Assembly (NCBI GenBank): GCA_023443095.1
Contig: JAEZVV010000137.1
Coordinates: forward strand, 1 to 17,350
Length of the DNA: 17,350 nucleotides
DNA from: Pseudomonadota bacterium
GTDB lineage: Bacteria; Pseudomonadota; Gammaproteobacteria; Burkholderiales; Burkholderiaceae_F
Direction of reading: 5' to 3'
In this document: positions 7,056 to 13,407 of the stretch, in pieces
Position numbering within the stretch: position 1 is the stretch's first letter
How the letters are laid out: the number at the start of each line of letters is the position of its first letter
Made by a program: the position numbers and the translations under genes
The notes under the pieces: generated by a model
The model's database searches: none
Seen by the model: the letters and a program-made list of their open reading frames with translations, nothing else
What the model was told of the DNA's origin: nothing

Positions 7056-8026
7056 GGCGCTTGCTCCAGCCGGACGCGCGGGTCGAGCGCCGAATACAGG
7101 AGGTCGACCGCGAGGTTGATCAGGATGAACATGAAAACGATCACCATCAGGTAGGCGACCACGACTGGGCGGTCGAGCTGGAAGATCGAATCGATCACGA
7201 GTTTGCCCATGCCCGGCCAGGCGAAGATCGATTCGGTCACCACCGCAAACGCGATCACCGAACCGAGTTCGAGGCCGATCACCGTCACCAGCGGAATCAT
7301 GATGTTCTTCATCAGGTGCACGCCGATGATCCGGCGTTGGGACAGGCCCTTGGCGCGGGCGAACTTCATGTAGTCCTGCAGGCTGTGTTCGCGCACCTGG
7401 GCGCGCGTGAGGCGGATGATCAGGGCGAGCTTGAAGAGCGCGAGGTTGATCGCCGGCAGCAGCGCGTATTTGAGGCCTTCCCAATGCAGGAGCGAGGTCT
7501 GGATGCCGAACACCTCGGTGGTCGGGCCGCGACCGGTCGAGGGCAGCCAGCCGAGCTGGACCGCGAACACCAGGATCAGGATCAGGCCGATCCAGAAGGT
7601 CGGCAGCGAAAATCCCAGCACCGAGGCGGCCATGATGGTCTTGGCGCCAGGCGAGTCGGGCAGCAGCCCGGCGTAAAGCCCGAGCGGGATCCCGACCAAC
7701 ACCGAGATGAGCATCGCCAGCAGGGCCAGCTCGAGCGTGGCCGGCATGCGTTCGAAGATCACCTCGAGCGCCGGACGGCCGTAGACGAAGGAGTTGCCGA
7801 GGTTGCCGCGCAGCGACTCGCCGAGGAAGGTGAAGTACTGCTCGTGCAGCGGGCGGTCGAGGCCGAGAGCGGCGGCGGCGCGCTCCTTTTCGGCCTGGTC
7901 GGCGGTCGGATTGACAAGGATCTCGACCGGATCGCCGACCTGATAAAGCCCGACAAAGACGATGAAACTCGTGAGAAACAGCACGAGCAGCGTCTGCGCG
8001 AGGCGACGGAGGATGAAGGCTGACAT
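7052..8026 (-). CDS. dppB: Peptide ABC transporter permease (DppB/OppB type)
   Basis: A 324-residue inner-membrane permease. Features in order are an N-terminal helix (about 9-29), the large periplasmic loop after it that marks DppB/OppB proteins (with ALGLDRPLHEQYF and GNLGNSF), then five hydrophobic segments and an EAA loop (YMKFARAKGLSQRRIIGVHL). The protein ends in LYSALDPRVRL, the usual DppB tail. It starts 101 bp after the binding-protein stop; that gap holds a strong stem-loop. No good Shine-Dalgarno is visible before the ATG, which with the stem-loop suggests lower expression than the binding protein. Product is certain at family level. Confidence 0.92.
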   Translation of the reverse strand: MSAFILRRLAQTLLVLFLTSFIVFVGLYQVGDPVEILVNPTADQAEKERAAAALGLDRPLHEQYFTFLGESLRGNLGNSFVYGRPALEVIFERMPATLELALLAMLISVLVGIPLGLYAGLLPDSPGAKTIMAASVLGFSLPTFWIGLILILVFAVQLGWLPSTGRGPTTEVFGIQTSLLHWEGLKYALLPAINLALFKLALIIRLTRAQVREHSLQDYMKFARAKGLSQRRIIGVHLMKNIMIPLVTVIGLELGSVIAFAVVTESIFAWPGMGKLVIDSIFQLDRPVVVAYLMVIVFMFILINLAVDLLYSALDPRVRLEQAP

Positions 8027-8096
8027 GGAGGCCTGCGAGGGACGCCGACTATGGGGCTGGCGCGGGTGGACGACTGGGCTGCGGCAAGGTGCAGGA

Positions 8097-8120
8097 CGGC
8101 CGGCGCCGGAGCGCCGGCCG
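8097..8120 (-). terminator. GC-rich stem-loop between binding protein and permease genes
   Basis: A perfect 10-bp inverted repeat (CGGCCGGCGC, loop CGGA, GCGCCGGCCG) starting 7 nt after the binding-protein stop codon. No U-run follows on the minus strand. Such intercistronic hairpins often act as partial terminators or protect the upstream mRNA from 3' exonucleases, which would make the binding protein more abundant than the membrane subunits. The structure is certain, the role is inferred. Confidence 0.55.
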
Positions 8121-8127
8121 GACTTCC

Positions 8128-9705
8128 TTATTTGGCCTTGCTCACCTCGCTCGCCAGGGTGTACTGGTCGGCGCGGGCCTTGTAGACGAGGCCTTTTTTC
8201 ATGCCCCAGGTGCTGACCTCGTAATGCACCGGCACCACGGCCTGCTGTTCGCCGATCGCTTTTTCGCTGGCGGCGGCGAGCATCAGCGCACGCTTGGTGT
8301 CGTCGATGGTCGAGACCGCGGTCTGCACCACCGCGTCGACCCCGGCATCGGAGAAGCGGCCGCGGTTGGCCGCGCCGCTGCCGATCTTAGGGTCGAAGCT
8401 GGTGACCAGCGCCCGCAGCGGCGAGGAGTTCTCGCCCGTTTCCGCACCCCAGCCCGCCAGCAAGGCCGAGAACTCGAGCTTGCCGGCGCGCGAGAAAAAC
8501 ACGCTCGACGGCATGGTCTCGATCTTGGTGGCGATGCCGGCGCGAGTCAGGTATTGCGCCAGCGCCTGGGCGATTTTTTCGTCGTTGATGTAGCGGTTGT
8601 TGGGCGCATGCAGCGTCAGACCGAAGCCGTCCGGGTAACCGGCTTCGGCGAGCAGCTTCTTGGCGCCTTCGGGGTCGAACTTCTCGACCGGCAGCTTCTG
8701 GCTGGTGCCGAAGAAGTTCTCGGCGAGCAGCTGGCCGGCGGGCTGGGACTGGCCTTCCATGATGCGGCTGGTGATGGCGTTGCGGTCGATCGCCTTGCTG
8801 ATCGCCTTGCGCACGCGCACGTCCTTGAGCGGGTTCTTGTCGAGCGGCTTGCCCGCCTTGTCAGTGACAAACGGGCTCTTGTCGCGGCTGGAATCGAGAT
8901 GGACGTACATCACCCGGTTGCTGACCGCGCTGGCGAGAGCGACGCGGGAGTCTTTGCTCAGCTTGGCGTGGTCGGCGGTGGGGACGTCGGCAATCATCTG
9001 CACGTCGCCCGCGAGCAGGGCGGCCACTCGCGCCGCGCCGTTGGGGATCATCTTGAAGCGGACATGGCCGAAGTCCGGTTTCTTGCCCCAGTACGCGGGG
9101 TTGGGCGCCAGGACGACGCGGTCGCCGGCGACGTATTCGACCAGCTTGTACGGACCGGTGCCGATCATGGCGCGGCCGGCGTTGAAGTCCTCGGTCTTGG
9201 CGGTATCGGCGATTTTCTTGGGCAGGATCGCAATGACGACCAGGTCGTTGGGCACCAGCGGATGCGGGCGTTCGGTCTTGATACGCAGGGTGTGGCGGTC
9301 GACCGCGGTGATGGCGACGACGGGCTTGGTATAGGTGACGAAACTCGCCGGGCTGTTGGGAACCTTGGGAATGCGGTTGAAAGTGGCAATCACGTCGTCG
9401 GCGCTGAAATCAGAGCCGTCGTGCCATTTGACGCCCTTGCGCAGCTTGATTTCCCAGGTGGTGGGGTCGACCGCTTTCCACGATTCGGCCAGCCCGGGCT
9501 GCAGGCGCTGCACTTCGTCCATTTTCACCAGCGTGTCGAACACGTGTTTGGCGATGGCGTTGTTGGGGCCTAGGTTATGGAAATGGGGGTCGAGGGAGGT
9601 GACCGGAGTCGACAAGCCGATCACCAGGTCCTGCTGGGCGGCGGCGCCCAGGCTGGCAGAAACGAGAAGCGCGGCGAGCAGGCCGCGCAGGTGTATTGCA
9701 GGCAT
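8128..9705 (-). CDS. dppA: Extracellular peptide-type substrate-binding protein (SBP_bac_5 family)
   Basis: A 525-residue periplasmic binding protein of the DppA/OppA cluster (Pfam SBP_bac_5). Residues 1-23 are a signal peptide (MPAIHLRGLL..., cleavage likely after GAAA before QQ) with no lipobox cysteine, so the protein should be free in the periplasm. Family landmarks include TWEIKLRKGVKWHDGSDFSA (a surface-domain segment), GTGPYKLVEY and the ADDVIATF segment. The ATG at 9705 was chosen because it starts the signal peptide and has GAGGA 8 bases upstream; the frame stays open far beyond it without family similarity. It is the first gene of the transporter unit and should set its specificity: SBP_bac_5 proteins bind peptides but also opines, nickel or glutathione, so the ligand is open. 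The dppA symbol is by family. Confidence 0.9.
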   Translation of the reverse strand: MPAIHLRGLLAALLVSASLGAAAQQDLVIGLSTPVTSLDPHFHNLGPNNAIAKHVFDTLVKMDEVQRLQPGLAESWKAVDPTTWEIKLRKGVKWHDGSDFSADDVIATFNRIPKVPNSPASFVTYTKPVVAITAVDRHTLRIKTERPHPLVPNDLVVIAILPKKIADTAKTEDFNAGRAMIGTGPYKLVEYVAGDRVVLAPNPAYWGKKPDFGHVRFKMIPNGAARVAALLAGDVQMIADVPTADHAKLSKDSRVALASAVSNRVMYVHLDSSRDKSPFVTDKAGKPLDKNPLKDVRVRKAISKAIDRNAITSRIMEGQSQPAGQLLAENFFGTSQKLPVEKFDPEGAKKLLAEAGYPDGFGLTLHAPNNRYINDEKIAQALAQYLTRAGIATKIETMPSSVFFSRAGKLEFSALLAGWGAETGENSSPLRALVTSFDPKIGSGAANRGRFSDAGVDAVVQTAVSTIDDTKRALMLAAASEKAIGEQQAVVPVHYEVSTWGMKKGLVYKARADQYTLASEVSKAK

Positions 9706-9741
9706 GGGTGAGTCCTCGGTGGTTACCCTGAGCCATGCTAA

Positions 9742-9757
9742 TGCAAACCCTATGCCC
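9742..9757 (-). promoter_or_regulatory. Putative sigma-54 (RpoN) promoter of the peptide-transport operon
   Basis: Read on the minus strand the site is GGGCAT-N5-TTGCA, against the sigma-54 consensus TGGCAC-N5-TTGCA: 9 of 11 positions match, the -12 element is perfect, and the GG-N10-GC spacing is exact. The predicted transcription start is near 9731, giving a leader of about 26 nt that contains the GAGGA ribosome site of the binding-protein gene. No convincing sigma-70 hexamer pair was found in the same gap. Confidence 0.6.
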
Positions 9758-9774
9758 GATTTGTTGCGCTGCAT

Positions 9775-9791
9775 TGCACCGTTGCGGTGCG
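9775..9791. promoter_or_regulatory. Putative NtrC-binding site (TGCACC-N5-GGTGCG)
   Basis: A dyad matching the NtrC box TGCACC-N5-GGTGCA at 11 of 12 defined positions, located 18-33 bp upstream of the predicted sigma-54 promoter. It is centred near -52 from the predicted start, closer than most NtrC enhancers. The dyad could also form a 6-bp hairpin. Together with the promoter it suggests induction under nitrogen limitation. Confidence 0.5.
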
Positions 9792-9805
9792 TATTGCCGA
9801 CGCAG

Positions 9806-9828
9806 GCGACCGCCTTAAGGGCGATCGC
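9806..9828 (-). terminator. Stem-loop downstream of the MOSC gene
   Basis: On the minus strand GCGATCGCC, loop CTTAA, GGCGGTCGC forms a 9-bp stem with one G-U pair, 11 nt after the MOSC stop codon. The pairing is better in the minus-strand RNA than in the plus-strand RNA, which fits a 3' structure for the ubiD/MOSC transcript. No U-run follows, so it is at best a weak terminator. It separates that transcript from the transporter operon. Confidence 0.42.
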
Positions 9829-9839
9829 ACTAACGCGGT

Positions 9840-10526
9840 TCAGACCGACCCATCGAGGCGGCGCGCCCAATCCTCGATTTGCCCGGTCTCCAAGCGGCGG
9901 GAAAACAGCTCGCGGTGCCCCGCCGCCAGGGGGGCGAGGCGCGCCAGTGCTTCCAGCTCGGCTCGATCGAGCGGGGCGACATACAGCGCCCGCCAGACTC
10001 GGGTGAGCGGCCAGTCGGGGTGAGGGCGAGCGATCAGCTGCAGGGCGTCGCCGGCGGCGATCCAGCCGCTTTCGACGACTCGCCAGTACCAGCCGCTGCG
10101 ACCCGTGGCCTGCACCCGCTGCGGCATGTCGGCCTGGTCGAAACGCAGCTTGAGCTTCCAGCAGGGCTGGCGCAGCTGGGCCAGCTCGATCACGGCGCCG
10201 CCGCAGCGGACCCGGTCGCCAAGGCACAGGTCGGCCTCGGTCAGGTCGCGGGTGGCGAGGTTTTCGCCGAAGGCACCCGGCGCTTCGAACACGGCGCGGG
10301 GGCCGATCTCAGCCTGCCAGGCCGGGTAATGGTCGAGCGAATAATGGTGGAGGGCCTTGTCCGGGCCACCGTGGTGGCGGGTGTCGGCCGGTTCGTCGCC
10401 GAGCAGGCCGGTTGGGCCCAGCCAGGCCCGTTCGACCGGCCGGCGGGCGATGGCGCTGATCGCTCCGCTATCGCCCAGCGGGGCTGGGCGGCCGATCAGC
10501 AAGGCCTCGATCCGAGTCAGATCCAT
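9840..10526 (-). CDS. MOSC domain protein, YiiM-like
   Basis: A 228-residue protein with a MOSC (molybdenum cofactor sulfurase C-terminal) domain. The segment DTRHHGGPDKALHHY (48-62), GAFGENL (84-90) and QPCWKL (120-125) with Cys122 as possible molybdenum-cofactor ligand match the YiiM subgroup. The C-terminal part (about 165-215) fits its 3-alpha domain. E. coli YiiM is a cytoplasmic molybdoprotein that reduces N-hydroxylated base analogues such as 6-hydroxylaminopurine and protects against their toxicity. It begins 19 bp after the ubiD stop on the same strand, so the two are probably co-transcribed; no functional link to UbiD is obvious. No strong Shine-Dalgarno precedes the ATG. Confidence 0.87.
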   Translation of the reverse strand: MDLTRIEALLIGRPAPLGDSGAISAIARRPVERAWLGPTGLLGDEPADTRHHGGPDKALHHYSLDHYPAWQAEIGPRAVFEAPGAFGENLATRDLTEADLCLGDRVRCGGAVIELAQLRQPCWKLKLRFDQADMPQRVQATGRSGWYWRVVESGWIAAGDALQLIARPHPDWPLTRVWRALYVAPLDRAELEALARLAPLAAGHRELFSRRLETGQIEDWARRLDGSV

Positions 10527-10545
10527 GGGGTGGCGCGCTGCCGTT

Positions 10546-12057
10546 TCATAGTCCGAGTTCGCTCCAGATCGCGTCGACCCGCGCCTTGACCGCCGGGCTC
10601 ATGGAGATCGGCTTGCCCCATTCGCGCTGGGTTTCGCCCGGCATCTTGTTGGTGGCATCGAGCCCCATCTTGCCGCCGAGGCCGGCGACCGGGGAGGCGA
10701 AGTCGAGGTAGTCGATCGGCGTGTTTTCAATCAGCACGGTGTCGCGCACCGGATCCATCCGGGTCGTGATCGCCCACACCACGTCCTTCCAGTCACGGGT
10801 GTTCACGTCCTCGTCGACGATGACGACGAACTTGGTGTACATGAACTGGCGCAGGAAGCTCCAGACGCCGAGCATCACCCGCTTGGCGTGGCCGGGGTAC
10901 TGCTTGCGGATCGAGACGATCGCCATCCGGTAGCTGCAGCCTTCGGGCGGCAGGTAGAAGTCGACGATCTCGGGGAAGGTCTTCTGCAGGATGGGAACGA
11001 AGACCTCGTTGAGCGCCACGCCCAGGATCGCCGGTTCGTCAGGCGGCTTACCGGTATAGGTCGAGTGGTAGATCGGGTCGCGCCGCATCGTGACCCGGTT
11101 GACGGTGAAGACCGGGAAGCGTTCGACCTCGTTGTAATAGCCGGTGTGGTCGCCGTAAGGGCCTTCGGGTGCGGTTTCGTAACCCGGGTCGGCGCGGCTG
11201 AGCTCGCCCTTGGCATTGGCTGGGTCGGGCAGCAAATGGCCTTCGAGCACGATTTCGGCGCTGGCGGGAACCTGCAAGTCGTTGCCGATCGATTTCGCGA
11301 GTTCGGTGCGGCTGCCACGCAGCAGCCCGGCGAACTGGTATTCGGACAGGCTGTCGGGCACGGGAGTGACGGCGCCGAGGATGGTCGCCGGGTCGGCGCC
11401 TAGCGCCACCGAAATCGGGAAGGGCTGGCCGGGGTGCGCCAGGCGGTGGTCGCGGAAGTCGAGCGCGCCGCCGCGGTGAGCCAGCCAGCGCATGATCAGC
11501 TTGTTGCGGCCAATCAGCTGCTGGCGGTAGATGCCGAGGTTCTGCCGCTTCTTGTGCGGGCCGCGGGTGATCGTCAGGCCCCAGGTCACCAGCGGGGCGA
11601 CGTCGCCCGGCCAGCAGGTCTGGATCGGCAGCTGGGTCAGATCGACCTCGTCGCCCTCCCACACGATTTCCTGGCACGAGGGCGAGCGCACGGTCTTGGG
11701 CGCCATGTCCCACAACGCACTCTTAAACATCGCCACCGTGCCGACAGCGTCACGCAGCCCCTTGGGCGCCTCGGGTTCCTTGAGCGAGGCGAGCAGTTCC
11801 CCCACTCCGCGCAGCGCGCTGATCGATTCGGCCCCCATGCCCAGTGCCACCCGGCGCGGCGTGCCGAACAGGTTGCCCAGTACCGGCATCGAGTGCCCGC
11901 TAGGCCGCTCGAACAGAATGGCCGGGCCTTGGGCTCGAAGTGTGCGGTCGCAGATCTCGGTCATCTCCAGCACCGGCGAAACCTCGGTCCGAACCCGCTT
12001 GAGTTCACCCAGCGCCTCCAACTGGCGCAAAAAGTCGCGTAAATCCGAGTACTTCAT
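10546..12057 (-). CDS. ubiD: 4-hydroxy-3-polyprenylbenzoate decarboxylase UbiD
   Basis: A 503-residue decarboxylase of ubiquinone synthesis that uses prenylated FMN supplied by UbiX. Full length compared with about 497 residues in E. coli. Recognisable blocks are the N-terminal KYSDLRDFLRQLEALGELKR, the cofactor and metal segment NLGIYRQQLIGRN (173-185), EGPYGDHTGYY (298-308) with the catalytic glutamate region, YHSTYTGKPPDEP, and the C-terminal LGGKMGLDATNK. The ATG at 12057 gives the standard N-terminus. UbiX is not in the window. The UbiD superfamily also contains aromatic-acid decarboxylases, but N-terminal and C-terminal blocks fit the ubiquinone-pathway group well. Confidence 0.93.
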   Translation of the reverse strand: MKYSDLRDFLRQLEALGELKRVRTEVSPVLEMTEICDRTLRAQGPAILFERPSGHSMPVLGNLFGTPRRVALGMGAESISALRGVGELLASLKEPEAPKGLRDAVGTVAMFKSALWDMAPKTVRSPSCQEIVWEGDEVDLTQLPIQTCWPGDVAPLVTWGLTITRGPHKKRQNLGIYRQQLIGRNKLIMRWLAHRGGALDFRDHRLAHPGQPFPISVALGADPATILGAVTPVPDSLSEYQFAGLLRGSRTELAKSIGNDLQVPASAEIVLEGHLLPDPANAKGELSRADPGYETAPEGPYGDHTGYYNEVERFPVFTVNRVTMRRDPIYHSTYTGKPPDEPAILGVALNEVFVPILQKTFPEIVDFYLPPEGCSYRMAIVSIRKQYPGHAKRVMLGVWSFLRQFMYTKFVVIVDEDVNTRDWKDVVWAITTRMDPVRDTVLIENTPIDYLDFASPVAGLGGKMGLDATNKMPGETQREWGKPISMSPAVKARVDAIWSELGL

Positions 12058-12228
12058 CGAAATCTCTAGTGGGTTCCTGAAGGCAGTCTCAAAGTCTGCC
12101 AGATGTGAGTGACTGCTATCCGTATTGGCCTTGGGGGATAACTTAAGCGTCGAATTCCACAGGGGTTTTGAGCCGCATCTTGATCTGTGACAGAGGCGGG
12201 TGCCGCCCGGATGACAGGGCTTTCCCGG
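12058..12228. other. Intergenic region upstream of ubiD (divergent side)
   Basis: About 170 bp without a credible gene. It should contain the ubiD promoter, reading leftward, but I find no convincing -35/-10 pair on the minus strand. The only clear structure is the imperfect palindrome at 12082-12100. The open frames crossing it on either strand show no family resemblance. Confidence 0.5.
12082..12100. repeat. Imperfect palindrome 25 bp upstream of ubiD
   Basis: GGCAG-T-CT-CAA-AG-T-CTGCC: a 19-bp dyad broken only by one T-T position. It lies between the ubiD start and any likely promoter, so it could be an operator or a leader hairpin. Function not known. Confidence 0.35.
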
Positions 12229-12256
12229 TTGACCGATCGCATTTCGCCCCTAAAAT
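12229..12256 (+). promoter_or_regulatory. Sigma-70 promoter for the transglycosylase gene
   Basis: TTGACC (12229-12234), a 16-bp spacer, then TAAAAT (12251-12256): five of six consensus bases in each hexamer. Transcription would start near 12263 and run about 280 nt before the transglycosylase ATG. It is the best sigma-70 match I see in the window. Confidence 0.6.
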
Positions 12257-12262
12257 CCGCCC

Positions 12263-12541
12263 ACCTTCAACAGGTAACCGACCGCGAGCGCTGCAACCAA
12301 ACCCAAGCAAATCACTTGGCGCGCGGGTCAACGGGGATCGGGCCCCGGTTCTAAAGCTACGCAGGACTTTTCGTTCTGCTCCCGAACACAGCACTCGGAG
12401 TTGCCGGCCACTGCCTTGCGCTTCGGGATGATTCAGCGGCTGGCGGAGCTCGTGGGTTCGCCGGCTACGTTCCAACCTGTGAGTGACGAGATGTCGGCTG
12501 CATGGCAGAAGGCTGAGTCGTCGATCCATAAGGAGGCACGC
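12263..12541 (+). promoter_or_regulatory. Long 5' leader of the transglycosylase gene, potentially structured
   Basis: About 280 nt of non-coding sequence between the promoter and the start codon. Visible stems include CCAAG/CTTGG around 12303-12319, a strong AAC-GGGG/CCCC-g-GTT hairpin (12330-12350, one bulge), and GCAGGA/TTCTGC around 12361-12380. The frame of the transglycosylase is open through part of the leader, but a perfect AAGGAGG (12530-12536) just before 12542 marks the real start. I do not recognise a riboswitch class. It could be a regulatory leader or hold a small RNA. Confidence 0.35.
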
Positions 12542-13390
12542 ATGACACGCTCCACGGATTATGCGCTGCGCCCGAGCATGGCCTCCCGCACTTCGATCGA
12601 CGAAGTGGCGAGGGACATGATGGGGGGCGCATTGGTAACCCTGAAATTGATCGTTGCGGCCGCTGGCTGCGCGACCCTGTTTTTCCTGGCTTTTTTGCTG
12701 CTCAACCAGTCCGCTCGCGAGCGGATCCAGGTGGTGACGCCGCTGGCGGTCGCCGCTTGGCTGGGCGAACAGGCGGCCGAAGTCGTCGACAACCAGGCAG
12801 TGACGGAAACGCCGGCGGTGGATGCCGTGGCGGATCCCCAGCAGTCGAACGTAACCTCGTACCTCGCGCGCCGCTACCGCGTCGCCGATGAGGCGGTGCG
12901 CCGGATCGTGGCGCAGGCCTTTCTGGTCGGGGAGGAAAAGCAGGTCGACCCGCTTCTGATCCTGGCGGTGACGGCGATCGAGTCCAGCCTCAACCCGCTG
13001 GCGCAAAGTCCGGTCGGCGCTCAGGGCTTGATGCAGGTGATGACTCGGGTCCACACCGAGAAGTTCGAGCCCCACGGCGGTGAAGCCGCGGCGCTCGACC
13101 CGATGGCCAACATCGAAGTCGGTGCCAGCATCCTGAGCGACCTGATCTCGCGCGGTGGCTCGATCGAACGCGGGCTTCAGCTCTACGTGGGCGCTGGCAA
13201 TCTGCCGGACGACGGCGGTTATGCCGCGCGGGTCCTGGCCGAGCGCAGCCGCCTGCAACTGGCCGCGAAAGGCAAGGTTGCGGCTGCGATGGCGCGGGCC
13301 CGCAGCGGCCTGCCGGGACCGGACCTCAAGCCGGCGGCGCCGTCGCCGGCAGCGGCCTTGTCGGCGAACAAGCAGCTCGGTTCGGCCTGA
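12542..13390 (+). CDS. Membrane-anchored lytic transglycosylase (SLT domain)
   Basis: A 282-residue peptidoglycan lytic transglycosylase, which cleaves the MurNAc-GlcNAc bond forming 1,6-anhydro ends. One transmembrane helix (about residues 29-55) anchors it in the inner membrane, followed by a spacer and an SLT/lysozyme-like domain (about 125-240). Catalytic glutamate E147 lies in AIESSLNP, followed by the family motif GAQGLMQV (159-166). The later YNxG-type motif appears as YVGAGN (215-220). The tail is Ala/Pro-rich. The ATG at 12542 was chosen over an upstream in-frame start because of the perfect AAGGAGG with 5-base spacing. It is convergent with the aminotransferase, 17 bp apart. Housekeeping cell-wall remodelling or a role in assembling an envelope machine are both possible; no secretion or pilus genes are nearby. 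Confidence 0.86.
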   Translation: MTRSTDYALRPSMASRTSIDEVARDMMGGALVTLKLIVAAAGCATLFFLAFLLLNQSARERIQVVTPLAVAAWLGEQAAEVVDNQAVTETPAVDAVADPQQSNVTSYLARRYRVADEAVRRIVAQAFLVGEEKQVDPLLILAVTAIESSLNPLAQSPVGAQGLMQVMTRVHTEKFEPHGGEAAALDPMANIEVGASILSDLISRGGSIERGLQLYVGAGNLPDDGGYAARVLAERSRLQLAAKGKVAAAMARARSGLPGPDLKPAAPSPAAALSANKQLGSA

Positions 13391-13407
13391 ACCGGGACCG
13401 GCTAGTT

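Noticed and set aside
8089..9573. 494-codon open frame on the plus strand opposite the binding-protein gene
   Set aside because: The minus strand encodes a full SBP_bac_5 protein with signal peptide and ribosome site. The plus-strand product has no family features.
12168..12431. 87-codon plus-strand frame in the leader region upstream of the transglycosylase
   Set aside because: It starts before the predicted transcription start, has no ribosome site, and shows no domain or composition typical of a real small protein.
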